Shown here: positions 7,759-16,769 of the stretch, piece by piece
Position numbering within the stretch: position 1 is the stretch's first letter
Layout of the letters: the number at the start of each line of letters is the position of its first letter
Assembly (NCBI GenBank): GCA_964602055.1
Contig: CAZRPU010000001.1
Coordinates: 1-64,000 of the forward strand
Direction: 5' to 3'
DNA: 64,000 nucleotides
DNA from: JACPLA01 sp964602055
GTDB taxonomy: Bacteria > Bacteroidota > Ignavibacteria > UBA10030
Notes under the pieces: generated by a model
Told to the model about the DNA's origin: nothing
The model's database searches: none
The model's input: the letters and a program-made list of their open reading frames with translations, nothing else
Made by a program: the position numbers and the translations under genes

Positions 7759-9969
7759 TCACCGAAGGTCGTTCGCGGCCGATTGCACGAGCTCTGCCTG
7801 CTTCTTGAGCGCGTCGGCCACCCTCACGATTTCCGCATCAGCTTCCTTCCATCGTTTTTGTTCTATGGCCTCACGAACCCCCGGAATTGTCTTCACACCG
7901 TATCCCGTATAAAACCCCGGCGCATAGATGAGATGCTTGAACCAAGGCCGCCCGGGAAGGCCATCCGGATGCGTGAGAAGTCGCTCTGTCCTCAGAAGCT
8001 TCTTATTCACCGCCTGGACAACGGCTGGCGAGGGTTTCTTCCCTCCCTTGGTCGCCTGTACAAGGTTTCTTGTGTAGAGCTCTGCACTTCGGGCCAACTC
8101 ATCCAGAGCGTTGTCAAGAGGAGCAAAATTAAGATAAGGCGGAATATCTTCCCGTGAGGGAAGAACAAACGGTTCCCTGGGGTCGGCGGTTGCCGAAAAG
8201 AGTCCTTCCTCAAGCTGCCTGTTGTGCTCGAGAGCCTCCTCTTGCTTTGCCTTTAACAGTTTCTTGAGCTCCTCCCTGTAGCGCTTCAGCGTTTCGGCAT
8301 GGTTCGTAAACTCAAACGGGAGAAGCACCGCATCGGCCATGGCCAACACCGCCGTTCCACCTGTCTGTGCCAGCGCTCGCCCGTATTGAAAATCGGTATC
8401 GGAGAAGTTTGTATACCAGTAGAAATCGTCGTAGATGGAGTGATAGACCCCTCCTCCATCTTCGCCCCCGTACCCGATGTCAAGCGATGCTATCCCGAGA
8501 TGATCGAGAAAAACAGTGTAATCCGATCCGGAACCGAGTGCCCCGATGCGGAGGTCGTTCCGGTTCCTGATCTCATTGCGCTCATCCCCGGTCCGGGCAT
8601 TGGCGATGCGCGCAAACTGGCTGCGCTTCCATACCGATATATTCTTTTCCGGATCGATGATGTCCTTCGCGACATTGTTCACGTACTGTTCGAGGGAATG
8701 AGAACCGGAGGCCCCGAGATAACCCCGCCCATTGGAATCGCTGTTGATATAGAGAACCGCCTTCTGACGAAGTTCCTCTGCATGAGTTTCAGCCCATTCC
8801 GTTGATCCGATCAAACCCTGCTCTTCGGCATCCCAGCCGCAGTACAGAATGGTCCTTTTCGGCCGCCAACCCTGTTTCAGCAGCTCCCCCAATGCCCTCG
8901 CTTCTTCAAGGAGAGCCGCCATTCCCGAAACGGGATCCTGCGCGCCGTTGACCCATGCATCGTGATGGTTTCCCCGGATAATCCATTCGTCCGGATATTC
9001 GTGTCCCTGAATGCGCCCAATAACATTGTAAATTGGTTTGATGTCCCAGTTTGCCTTTACGGCAAGGCGGACTTTTGCCGGCCCGGGTCCTATACGATAG
9101 GTGAGGGGAAGGGAGCCGCGCCAGTTCTCCGGTGCAACGGGTCCCCGGAGAGCCTCAAGCAGCGGCAGAGCGTCGCCATGAGAAATCGGAAGGACCGGGA
9201 TCTTCGTTAACGTCTTCACCTCTTTCAGAGCGAGGCGTTGTGCGCGCTCGGTCGAGCCGATTCCGGGAGTCGTTGGGTCGCCGGGGTACAAGGGCATGTC
9301 CATGACGCTCCCGCGTTGCACACCGTTGGAGTTCCGATAGGGTCCGGCCGGGAAGACCTCACCCCGGAAGTAGCCATCTTCGCGTGGATCGGAGTAAATG
9401 ATGCACCCAATGGCCCCTTTCTCTGCAGCAAGCTTCGGTTTGATTCCTCTCCACGAGCCGCCATACCTCGCAAGAACCACGGCTCCCTTGACGGAAATCC
9501 CTAAGCGTTCGAGTTTTTCGTAATCCTCCGGAATCCCGTAGTTCACGTAAACCAGATGCCCCGTGACATCTCCGTCGGCGGAATACGCATTGTACGACGG
9601 GAGTTGCTCGTCCGTTTGGCTCGATGTCGGATCAACCTTTTCAGGGGGTTCCTTGAGAACAGCGGTGAAGCGAACAGGTTCCAGAAGCTCAAGCCTCCGT
9701 TCTTGCGGTGTCGGAAACAAGACATGAAACGTTTCGATGCGGGCGTCGAATCCGTACTCCTTCAGCCGTGCGAGAATCCATTCCGCATTCTCTTTCCCGT
9801 AGGGCGATCCCAGATGGTGCGGTCGGGCAGAGAGCTTCCTCATGGACTCACGGATGTTCTCAGGATTCGGCAATTCACGGAAACGCGATGCCCAATCGGA
9901 CACCTTGTTTTGAGCAGTGGAAACCTGTGGGTGGAAAAGGAACAGAAGACCGATTATGAGGAATTTCAT
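7759..9969 (-). CDS. Secreted M28B peptidase, glutamate carboxypeptidase II/transferrin-receptor type
   Basis: The 736-residue product has a signal peptide (MKFL to STAQ), a protease-associated insert (about residues 120-320) and the M28 core with RGNHHDAWVNG, QDPVSG, DAEEQGLIGS and YHSIYDDFYW. A C-terminal helical TFR-type dimerisation domain spans about 560-736. This order is that of the NAALADase/GCPII family, which trims acidic or other C-terminal residues from peptides. All zinc ligands appear intact. The start at 9969 has GGAGA upstream; the 44 in-frame codons before it have no signal character. It diverges from the M24 gene, and their promoters share about 160 bases. Confidence 0.9.
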   Translation of the reverse strand: MKFLIIGLLFLFHPQVSTAQNKVSDWASRFRELPNPENIRESMRKLSARPHHLGSPYGKENAEWILARLKEYGFDARIETFHVLFPTPQERRLELLEPVRFTAVLKEPPEKVDPTSSQTDEQLPSYNAYSADGDVTGHLVYVNYGIPEDYEKLERLGISVKGAVVLARYGGSWRGIKPKLAAEKGAIGCIIYSDPREDGYFRGEVFPAGPYRNSNGVQRGSVMDMPLYPGDPTTPGIGSTERAQRLALKEVKTLTKIPVLPISHGDALPLLEALRGPVAPENWRGSLPLTYRIGPGPAKVRLAVKANWDIKPIYNVIGRIQGHEYPDEWIIRGNHHDAWVNGAQDPVSGMAALLEEARALGELLKQGWRPKRTILYCGWDAEEQGLIGSTEWAETHAEELRQKAVLYINSDSNGRGYLGASGSHSLEQYVNNVAKDIIDPEKNISVWKRSQFARIANARTGDERNEIRNRNDLRIGALGSGSDYTVFLDHLGIASLDIGYGGEDGGGVYHSIYDDFYWYTNFSDTDFQYGRALAQTGGTAVLAMADAVLLPFEFTNHAETLKRYREELKKLLKAKQEEALEHNRQLEEGLFSATADPREPFVLPSREDIPPYLNFAPLDNALDELARSAELYTRNLVQATKGGKKPSPAVVQAVNKKLLRTERLLTHPDGLPGRPWFKHLIYAPGFYTGYGVKTIPGVREAIEQKRWKEADAEIVRVADALKKQAELVQSAANDLR

Positions 9970-10126
9970 TGTGTGTCTCCGGGCTGGACGATTCTTGGGA
10001 GAAAGAATATCCGCAATTGATCTCAGACTTTCAATATTTTCTCGCGCCCCTTGTTTCGCTTTTTCGAACAACTTCAGTATATTCCTCCACTCCGATTCCA
10101 TTCAATTCTTCAGAGGATCAATCCCC

Positions 10127-11389
10127 ATGTACAGCCGCAGAGAATTTCTCCGTTCATCCGCCGGCGTCACAGGAATTTCCATGCTTCCGGCTCCGTCCAT
10201 GTCCGAACCGTCTGAGCTCCCTGAAGCGATTCGATCACTTCGGCCGATGATGGACGATGCCGTCCCCATTACCGACGAAGAACGACTCTCGCGCATTGGC
10301 AAAGCGCAGCGCCTCATGAGGGAAAATAAGATTGATGCGGTTGTGATGGAAGGGGGGACCTCCATGAGATATTTTGCCGACGTGCGTTGGGGCAACAGTG
10401 AGAGGACATTTGCCCTCGTCATCCCCGCCCGGGGGGAATTGGCGTGGGTGTGTCCCGCATTCGAAGAGCAAAGGGCCCGGGAACTGATTCGTTTCGGCAC
10501 GGACATCCGATCGTGGGAGGAAGACGAGAGTCCGTTCCGGCTCTTGTGGTCGATCTTCAAAGATCGGGGGGTCCAATGGGGAAGAATAGGGTTGGAAGAA
10601 CGGCTTCGGTATTTCATTTTCGACGGACTCCGGAAAGATACATCCGGATTGGAATTTGTCGACGCCGTTCCGGTGACGGCGGGGTGCAGGATGATCAAAT
10701 CGCCGGCGGAGCTCGCTCTTATGCAGAAAGCGAACGACATCACCATTGCGGCGTACAAAGCAACCTTCGGAAGCCTGAAAGAGGGCATGACACAAAACGA
10801 GTTCGGCGGGCTGCTGAGCGCAGCGTTCCGATCGCTGGGATCAGCTGGCGGAGCCTTGATCAGCTTTGGCGAATACACAGCGTTCCCTCACGGCAGCCGT
10901 ATTCCGCAAAAAGCGAAAGAAGGGGATGTCATTCTTGTGGACGGAGGATGCTCCGTGGAGGGCTATGCCTCCGATATTACAAGGACGTTCGTCCTGGGCC
11001 AACCGACGCAGAGGCAGCGCGAGATCTGGAACCTTGAAAAGAAAGCACAGGACGCTGCTTTCGCAGCAGCGAAACCGGGTGTGGCGTGCGAAGTGGTCGA
11101 TGCCGCCGCCCGCAAGGTCATTACCGACGCCGGCTTCGGTCCGGGCTACAAAGTACCCGGACTCCCCCATCGAACTGGACACGGTATCGGCATGGATGGA
11201 CACGAATGGACGAATTTTGTGAAGGGGAATAAGACCCTCATGGTGCCGGGGATGTGCTTCAGCGACGAACCGACCATCTCGATTTACGGGGAATTCGGGA
11301 TTCGACTTGAGGATTGCCTCTATATCACGGAAGACGGTGCGAAAATGTTCACAAAACAAAGTCCGTCCATAGAACAACCGCTCGGATGA
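10127..11389 (+). CDS. Tat-exported M24 metallopeptidase (Xaa-Pro aminopeptidase type)
   Basis: The 420-residue product has the pita-bread M24 fold with the complete dimetal site in order: VDGGCSVEGYASDITRT (two Asp), LPHRTGHGIG (His), FSDEPTI (Glu) and GIRLEDC (Glu). The N terminus, SRREFLRSSAG, is a twin-arginine motif followed by a mild hydrophobic stretch, so export in folded, metal-loaded form is likely. The ATG at 10127 is preceded by AGAGGA; a longer in-frame reading overlaps the divergent gene's promoter. A weak TTCGCT/TATATT pair (10055-10083) lies upstream. Its stop overlaps the start of the deaminase gene. Confidence 0.88.
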   Translation: MYSRREFLRSSAGVTGISMLPAPSMSEPSELPEAIRSLRPMMDDAVPITDEERLSRIGKAQRLMRENKIDAVVMEGGTSMRYFADVRWGNSERTFALVIPARGELAWVCPAFEEQRARELIRFGTDIRSWEEDESPFRLLWSIFKDRGVQWGRIGLEERLRYFIFDGLRKDTSGLEFVDAVPVTAGCRMIKSPAELALMQKANDITIAAYKATFGSLKEGMTQNEFGGLLSAAFRSLGSAGGALISFGEYTAFPHGSRIPQKAKEGDVILVDGGCSVEGYASDITRTFVLGQPTQRQREIWNLEKKAQDAAFAAAKPGVACEVVDAAARKVITDAGFGPGYKVPGLPHRTGHGIGMDGHEWTNFVKGNKTLMVPGMCFSDEPTISIYGEFGIRLEDCLYITEDGAKMFTKQSPSIEQPLG

Positions 11390-11958
11390 TGAGGGCCTTT
11401 GAATTCCGTGGCGGTTTGGCGACGCTCGCAGCATTCATCACCGGGCTGCTTCTGCTCTTCGCTTCCTATGCACAGTGGCAGGTCAGGCCATCGGAGGATT
11501 TGCCTCCCGGCGTGGCCGACACGCTTCGATCGTTGGGAATCATGGCGCTCTCTTCGCATGATGTGCCTGTCGCCGCCGTCCTCCTGTACGGGGACTCAAT
11601 AATCGGGAAAGGGTCGAATGTCGTTGCGAGGGACACTTCGGCGGGAGGACACGCTGAGATCGAGGCTCTTTCGGACGCATTCAAGGCTGTCGGATCGGAA
11701 ACATTCAGGAAGATGAATCGCGACTCGCTTCTTCTTGTAACGACGTTTGAACCTTGTCTCATGTGCCGTGGGGCGATCGTGGAGTACAATATCAGGCAGG
11801 TTGTGTTCTTGAAGGGAAAGCCGATTTTTCATTGGCTGAAAGAAGATTTACGAACCCTGCGGTACTACTGGTCCCGGAAACAGGGAGGACCTGAATTCCT
11901 CCAGGATTCTCTTTTCTTGCTGCACCCTCAGTATCGGAAGGGAAGTTCAAGAGAATAG
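11386..11958 (+). CDS. Membrane-anchored cytidine/nucleoside deaminase-fold protein
   Basis: The 190-residue product carries the zinc deaminase signature GHAEIEAL (His ligand and catalytic Glu, near residue 88) and EPCLMC (two Cys ligands, near 126), as in dCMP, guanine and tRNA-adenosine deaminases. Residues 8-28 form a hydrophobic segment, so it seems tethered to the membrane with the catalytic domain possibly outside, unusual for this family. The start codon (ATG at 11386 or the next codon at 11389) overlaps the M24 stop, so translation is coupled to that gene. The substrate is unknown. The zinc site looks functional. Confidence 0.8.
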   Translation: MMRAFEFRGGLATLAAFITGLLLLFASYAQWQVRPSEDLPPGVADTLRSLGIMALSSHDVPVAAVLLYGDSIIGKGSNVVARDTSAGGHAEIEALSDAFKAVGSETFRKMNRDSLLLVTTFEPCLMCRGAIVEYNIRQVVFLKGKPIFHWLKEDLRTLRYYWSRKQGGPEFLQDSLFLLHPQYRKGSSRE

Positions 11959-11992
11959 GTGCATCAAACTGAGACAGAGAGCTTCCGTTGAG

Positions 11993-12021
11993 TTGTGTTT
12001 CTTGACGGAGTTTGTTACTTT
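11993..12021 (+). promoter_or_regulatory. Promoter of the single-domain response regulator
   Basis: TTGTGT (11993-11998) and TACTTT (12016-12021) are 17 bases apart, 29 bases upstream of the ATG at 12051. Confidence 0.5.
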
Positions 12022-12050
12022 GCAGTGCCCTTACAGGAAAAAGAACCCGA

Positions 12051-12419
12051 ATGAAAACAGTGCTTATTGTTGACGACGAAGACGCACAAAGAAAAGTCAT
12101 CGCGGCGGCCCTGCACCAAAAGGGATATGAGACCTATGAGGCAACGGACGGCATGGAAGGACTTGATCTTGCACGCCTGCATAAGCCGAATCTCATTATC
12201 AGCGATGTCTACATGGACAACATGAATGGATTTGTGATGGTGGAAACGCTTAAAGAGGACGAGGAAACGGCTGTGATTCCCGTATTGATGATGACCAGTG
12301 CTGCTCAATCGGTAGGAGCGTGGGATACTTCTCTTGCCGATGACTATATCGACAAGGGATTCAGCATTCAGGAACTGCTTGAACGAGTTGAGAAACTCAT
12401 GAAACTCAAGAAGAAGTAA
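12051..12419 (+). CDS. Single-domain response regulator (CheY-like receiver)
   Basis: The 122-residue product is a bare receiver domain: acidic pair DDED at 8-11, phospho-acceptor D52 (IISDVYMD), MMTSA with Thr at 82, and K102 in the usual lysine position (but followed by Gly, not Pro). With no output domain it would act as a phosphate shuttle or by binding a partner. An AGGAAA site precedes the ATG. The next gene encodes a receiver-kinase, but a strong terminator and a second promoter lie between them, so they are transcribed separately. Confidence 0.88.
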   Translation: MKTVLIVDDEDAQRKVIAAALHQKGYETYEATDGMEGLDLARLHKPNLIISDVYMDNMNGFVMVETLKEDEETAVIPVLMMTSAAQSVGAWDTSLADDYIDKGFSIQELLERVEKLMKLKKK

Positions 12420-12444
12420 CAATGCAAAGCCATCTGAAGGGAAG

Positions 12445-12480
12445 AAAGCCTGCCGCCGTGCAGGCTTTCGCGTTTTTTTC
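12445..12480 (+). terminator. Rho-independent terminator after the response regulator
   Basis: A 9-bp perfect stem (12445-12453 with 12460-12468) and a six-base loop are followed by seven T residues at 12473-12479. Confidence 0.9.
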
Positions 12481-12535
12481 TTATCAGTCCCCCTCGGGTC
12501 GGGTTATCATGGCGGCCACGAGTGGTTTCCGCTTG

Positions 12536-12564
12536 TTGAAAAACCCTGAATCTTTGATTAGATT
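12536..12564 (+). promoter_or_regulatory. Promoter of the receiver-kinase/galactokinase pair
   Basis: TTGAAA (12536-12541) and TAGATT (12559-12564) are 17 bases apart and 24 bases upstream of the ATG at 12589. Confidence 0.65.
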
Positions 12565-12588
12565 TTTTCCACACCCCAGGAATTCTCT

Positions 12589-13716
12589 ATGAACCCGTCG
12601 CAGAAAACGATCCTCATTATTGATGATGAAGATCCTCTGAGAGAAGTGGTGAGGAGCGTGCTCGAAGGAGCCGGATACCGCGTTCTTGAGGCGGAAAACG
12701 GTGAACAGGGTCTCGAAAAGGCTCTCCACATTCTCCCCGATCTTGTGCTGTGCGATATTGAAATGCCCCGCATGAGCGGCTTTGAAGTGCTGAATCTCTT
12801 CCGTCAGAATGAGGCCACGGCAATCGTTCCTTTCGTCTTTCTTACCGGTCGAGGGGACCATGGCGACATTCGAAGAGGGATGGAACTCGGGGCGGATGAT
12901 TTTCTCACCAAGCCCTTTGGCACGGGAGACCTTCTTCAATCGGTAAAAACTCGGCTTCAGCGCAAAGACAAAGAACGAGCTCATGTGGAGCAAAAGCTCG
13001 AAAGCCTTCGGCAGAACATCAGCACTTCGGTGCCTCATGAGCTTCGAACGCCGCTGACCGGAATTCTCGGATTCGCAAGAATACTGAAAGAGCAGGCCCA
13101 ATCCTCCTCGCCGGAGGATCTTTCAGAGATCGCTGATCACATCATCGCATCAGCTGAAAGGCTCGAGCGAACCTTGGAGCGATTCTGGGTTTTCACCGAA
13201 ATCAGATTCCTCGGCTCGGACGAACGCTCTCGGGCGGTTTTGAGAAAAGAAAGTATCCTTCGCGCCGATTCCCTCCTCAAATTGCTGACGCGGGAAAGGG
13301 CGGAAAGTTTCAAGAGGGGGGAGGACGTCATGTTTGACATTCCGGGCGTCGTGGGCCTTCAGATTTCTGAAAACCATGCAAGAGAAATATTCTCGGAAGT
13401 TCTCGAAAACGCCTTCAAGTTCTCTTCCCCCCGAACACCTGTGGCCGTCGCCTGCCGGTCTTCCCAGGATCCGCATTTCTGTCAAATCGAAATCAGCGAC
13501 CGCGGAAGGGGCATGGACAAGAAAAACCTCGATGCCATAGGGGGCTTTATGCAATTCGACCGGAAACGCTATGAACAGCAGGGCCTGGGCATGGGGCTGG
13601 CCATTGCAAAGGAGCTCGCGCGCCTCTACGGAGGAAACCTCACCGTCAGAAGCACGCCCGGGGAAGGCACTACGGTTGTCATTCTTCTTCCCCTGGTTCA
13701 CGATCAACCCTCATGA
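12589..13716 (+). CDS. Receiver-histidine kinase without a sensor domain
   Basis: The 375-residue product runs receiver (1-120; D56, K108), a short helix, a dimerisation/phospho-acceptor helix with H150 in PHELRTP, and a complete GHKL ATPase: N-box N274 (LENAFKF), G1 DRGRG (304-308), G2 GLGMG (332-336) and a typical TPGEGT end. It has no membrane segment or PAS/GAF input, so phosphorylation of its own receiver is the likely input. It is one of four receiver-first kinases in the window and one of two with all catalytic residues intact. The stop overlaps the galactokinase start (ATGA). Confidence 0.88.
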   Translation: MNPSQKTILIIDDEDPLREVVRSVLEGAGYRVLEAENGEQGLEKALHILPDLVLCDIEMPRMSGFEVLNLFRQNEATAIVPFVFLTGRGDHGDIRRGMELGADDFLTKPFGTGDLLQSVKTRLQRKDKERAHVEQKLESLRQNISTSVPHELRTPLTGILGFARILKEQAQSSSPEDLSEIADHIIASAERLERTLERFWVFTEIRFLGSDERSRAVLRKESILRADSLLKLLTRERAESFKRGEDVMFDIPGVVGLQISENHAREIFSEVLENAFKFSSPRTPVAVACRSSQDPHFCQIEISDRGRGMDKKNLDAIGGFMQFDRKRYEQQGLGMGLAIAKELARLYGGNLTVRSTPGEGTTVVILLPLVHDQPS

Positions 13717-14957
13717 GACAGAAGTCGACCCGATTGAGGGCCCGCCCTGCAGGAAACCTCTGGGAACCTCGACGACTGGCTTTACTGACGAAGTTGTTTC
13801 GCCGGACATACAACAGGGAAGCATCCCTGTTTATCAGCGTGCCCGGAAGAACGGAATTGGGGGGAAATCACACAGATCATCACCGGGGCAAAGTCCTCGC
13901 AGCAAGCGTCGGCCTTGATCTCGTGGCAGCCGTCGCTCCCCGGTCTGATGACAATATCAACGTATCTTCCGAAGGATTTGCCCATCCCTTCTTCCTTCAT
14001 GTGAAAGAGACAGCTCCTCGCGAGGAGGAAAAGGGCACATCGACCTCTCTCATCCGCGGAATTGTTGCTTTCTTTGCGGAACGTGGATTCGGCCTCGGCG
14101 GATTCGACGCTTGCATTGCGGGATCGGTGGGCATCGGCTCCGGTTTGAGTTCCTCGGCATGTTTCGAAGTGCTTATCGGTTCTGTGTTGAATGTTCTTCA
14201 CAACAGGGGAAGAGCCACACCCCTCGAGATCGCTCGTGCGGGACAGTTCGCAGAGAACAGGTATTTCGGAAAGCCGTGCGGACTGATGGATCAGGTTGCG
14301 TGCAGTCTCGGAGGAACTCTGAAGATTGACTTCCGTACTCCGGCGAATCCTTCCATCCACCGGCTGACCTTCGATCCACGTACGTACGGGTATGAACTTG
14401 TTGTTGTAAACACCGGCGGGGGCCATCAGGACCTAACGCCGGAATACGCTGCCATCCCGGATGAAATGGGTTCTGTCGCGCGGTTCCTGGGCGTGAGCTC
14501 ATGCCGAGACATCCGGATGAAGACCTTCCAGGACCGTATGAGCGAAATCAGAAAAGCGTGCGGCGACAGGGCCGTTTTGCGCTGCATGCACTATTTTGCG
14601 GAAAACGAACGGGTTGACCGCGAGTTCGATGCCCTGAGACGAAGGAAGTTTGATGAGTTCCTTGGCCTGGTGAGACAATCGGGAAATTCTTCAATGAAGT
14701 ATCTTCAGAATATTTTCTCGGCATCCGACCCTCATCGCCAGAACGTATCCATTGCCCTCGCTGCAACGGAGCGCTTTCTCTTGAAGCAATCAGGCGGAGC
14801 TTCAAGAGTTCACGGCGGCGGATTTGCCGGCACGATTCAGGCCTACATTCCCGTGGGAGTTTCAAAACGGTATGAACGGGAAATGAATTCTCTCTTCGGT
14901 GAAGGATCGGTGCAGCCCATTGCGCTTCGGCCAACGGGCGCCGTTGTCAGAGGATAG
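13713..14957 (+). CDS. galK: Galactokinase-like GHMP kinase
   Basis: The 414-residue product has the galactokinase sugar-binding signature in the variant form PGRTELGGNHTDHHRG (about residues 44-59), the GHMP ATP loop GSVGIGSGLSSSACFE (about 138-153), and the C-terminal RVHGGGFAGTI glycine motif. It would phosphorylate galactose at C1 in the Leloir pathway. The TELGGNHTD variant, instead of NLIGEHTD, occurs in a recognised subgroup of galactokinases, so a different sugar is possible. Its start overlaps the stop of the kinase gene. No other Leloir genes are in the window. No terminator with a good T-run follows on this strand. Confidence 0.82.
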   Translation: MRQKSTRLRARPAGNLWEPRRLALLTKLFRRTYNREASLFISVPGRTELGGNHTDHHRGKVLAASVGLDLVAAVAPRSDDNINVSSEGFAHPFFLHVKETAPREEEKGTSTSLIRGIVAFFAERGFGLGGFDACIAGSVGIGSGLSSSACFEVLIGSVLNVLHNRGRATPLEIARAGQFAENRYFGKPCGLMDQVACSLGGTLKIDFRTPANPSIHRLTFDPRTYGYELVVVNTGGGHQDLTPEYAAIPDEMGSVARFLGVSSCRDIRMKTFQDRMSEIRKACGDRAVLRCMHYFAENERVDREFDALRRRKFDEFLGLVRQSGNSSMKYLQNIFSASDPHRQNVSIALAATERFLLKQSGGASRVHGGGFAGTIQAYIPVGVSKRYEREMNSLFGEGSVQPIALRPTGAVVRG

Positions 14958-14985
14958 CCTTCGTCGTCCCGCAACGGGTCCTTGG

Positions 14986-15013
14986 AAAAAAAAGCCCCGA
15001 GGTTCCTCGGGGC
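14986..15013 (-). terminator. Rho-independent terminator of the interrupted M28 gene
   Basis: A 9-bp GC-rich stem (14994-15002 with 15005-15013), followed on the minus strand by eight T residues (14986-14993), lies 23 bases past the gene's stop. It may also slow transcription from the convergent galactokinase. Confidence 0.85.
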
Positions 15014-15035
15014 GTGAACTTCGATTTTCTTCCCT

Positions 15036-16628
15036 CTATTGTCCGTTTCGTTGCGGCTGCTGCACTTCCGGCCAGGGTCTCGGTTCTCCCGTGCGCGGGT
15101 TAAGAGGCATGGTGCGTTTTTCGCGCGGCACGAATTGAGGATCCTCAGATGCAAGATACGCGAGTGACGCTGCAAGGACGACATTGTTTCTGAGCTCTTC
15201 AAAAACCAGCTTGTCGTATGTGTCCCTGTTGGTATGCCATGTGTAGAGAAAATAATCCCATGACAAGGAGCCCAAACCAAATCCCGGTGCGCCCGCCGCA
15301 ACAAACGAGGCATGGTCGGTACCGCCGCCTGAAGGCATGCCGGGAACAGTCAGCTTGAGATCATTGGTGACATTCGAAGGGACGCGCGAAAGCCATCGCG
15401 CGAGGAATTCGCCGGCGTTGAGATATCCCGAGGCTGAAATGCTCTGGATCCTTCCTGTCCCATTGTCCTGGTTGAACAAAGCCTGCGTCTTTTCGACAAT
15501 TTCCGGATGATCGAGAACGAAGGCCCTTGATCCGTTGAGGCCCTGCTCTTCGCTTCCCCAATGGCCTGCAAGAATCGTCCGCTTTGGTTTGGGATAATAC
15601 TTCTTGAGTATCCGCATTGCCTCCATCATGAGAATGGAGCCTGTTCCGTTATCGGTTGCCCCAGACCCGGCATCCTAGGAATCGAAATGGGCGGACAAAA
15701 TGACGTACTCATCCGGTTTCTCGCTGCCCTGTATCATTCCTATGCTATTCTGTGTGGGCATCTCTCCGAGGAACTTTGATTCTGCGACGATCCTCAGCAC
15801 AGGTTTGTCGCCGTATTCCATCAGGCGGTAGACGAGCGTGTAGTCCTCCACGCTCAGATCAACCACCGGCGCCTTTTCAGCTTTTGTCCCAAAAATCTTG
15901 CTCACGCCCCACCCCTGAGACCAACGGTTTGTGAGAACGCCTACCGCTCCGGCGCGTTCAAGAATGTTTGCAAGCGTATCAGCCCGATATCCGGTGTTTC
16001 GGATTCTTCGATTCCATGCCTCGTTCATTCGCTGGCGCATTGCGTTGAGGGAGTCGAGCGATCCCGGGGTCCCGAATTCCTCAAAATTCTTGTCCGGGCG
16101 GCCGGTGGGCTGGGGAGCAGAGATCAGGACAAATTTCCCCTTCACGGAAGGAAGCCATTTCAGAAACGCAATCGAATCCGGCACATCAGGCAGACCTATC
16201 ACACCCGCCGTGGTACCTCCTTTTTTTGATGGGGGACTCCAAGCCAGCATCGTCCCTTCAAGCGTGCGTAAGCGGGGCTCGAGCAGATCGATGTGCGTGA
16301 CGCCGCGCTCCCATCCCTTCCACTTTCCATAGCGCTCGTTGCGCGCATCAATTCCCCATCCCTGATACTTCCTCACAGCCCAATCATGGGCCTTTTGCAT
16401 GCCTGGCGTACCGACCAGCCGCGGTCCGACAACATCGAGTAATTCGTGTGCAAGCATTTCGAGTTTTGAAGAATCCATCGCCTCGGCCCAGATACTCTTG
16501 ATCACGGGATCATCTGTCGGAAAAACAGGGCCGGTGGTTTCCTGACCCCTGAATCCGCGGGGTTGGGCAAGAACGGCGTGAACGACAACAGTCAGCAGCA
16601 CAAGAAGGTAATGCGGGAGCAGTTTCAT
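15036..16628 (-). pseudogene. Secreted M28 zinc peptidase gene interrupted by one in-frame amber codon
   Basis: Read through, this is a 530-codon M28 peptidase with a signal peptide (MKLLPHYLL to VLAQ) and strong GGAGGAA ribosome site, a PA-like insert, SAHFDS-stop-DAGSGATDNGTG, GSEEQGLNGS and a C-terminal YTWHTNRD histidine. The stop TAG (15675-15677, codon 318) sits exactly where both intact M28 paralogues have Trp (HLDSW and HHDAW). A single G-to-A change from TGG explains it, and the frame is otherwise open on both sides. The truncated product would lack most zinc ligands. The promoter and terminator are intact, suggesting a recent mutation or a sequencing error. No ribosome site favours restart at the ATG pair ending at 15629. 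Confidence 0.88.
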
Positions 16629-16664
16629 GATTCCTCCGGTATTTGCGGTTGAAAAAGTGCAAAA

Positions 16665-16693
16665 AAGGTAGAGTATTTTCATTGATACCGCAA
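16665..16693 (-). promoter_or_regulatory. Promoter of the interrupted M28 gene
   Basis: On the minus strand TTGCGG (16688-16693) and TACCTT (16665-16670) are 17 bases apart, about 37 bases upstream of the start. Confidence 0.55.
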
Positions 16694-16769
16694 GCTCTCA
16701 TCCGCAACCTTTTTTTTGAAAAGGCGTCTAACATTTATTGAAGAATCCTCAACTTCGCCGGGAACCTGC

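Noticed and set aside
15036..15629. A separate 197-residue peptidase gene
   Set aside because: It is the 3' half of the interrupted M28 gene. No ribosome site precedes its ATG, and the codons between it and the amber stop encode conserved M28 sequence.
15675..15677. TAG read as an amino acid
   Set aside because: Other genes in the window end in TAG (for example at 6868-6870), so general reassignment is not supported.
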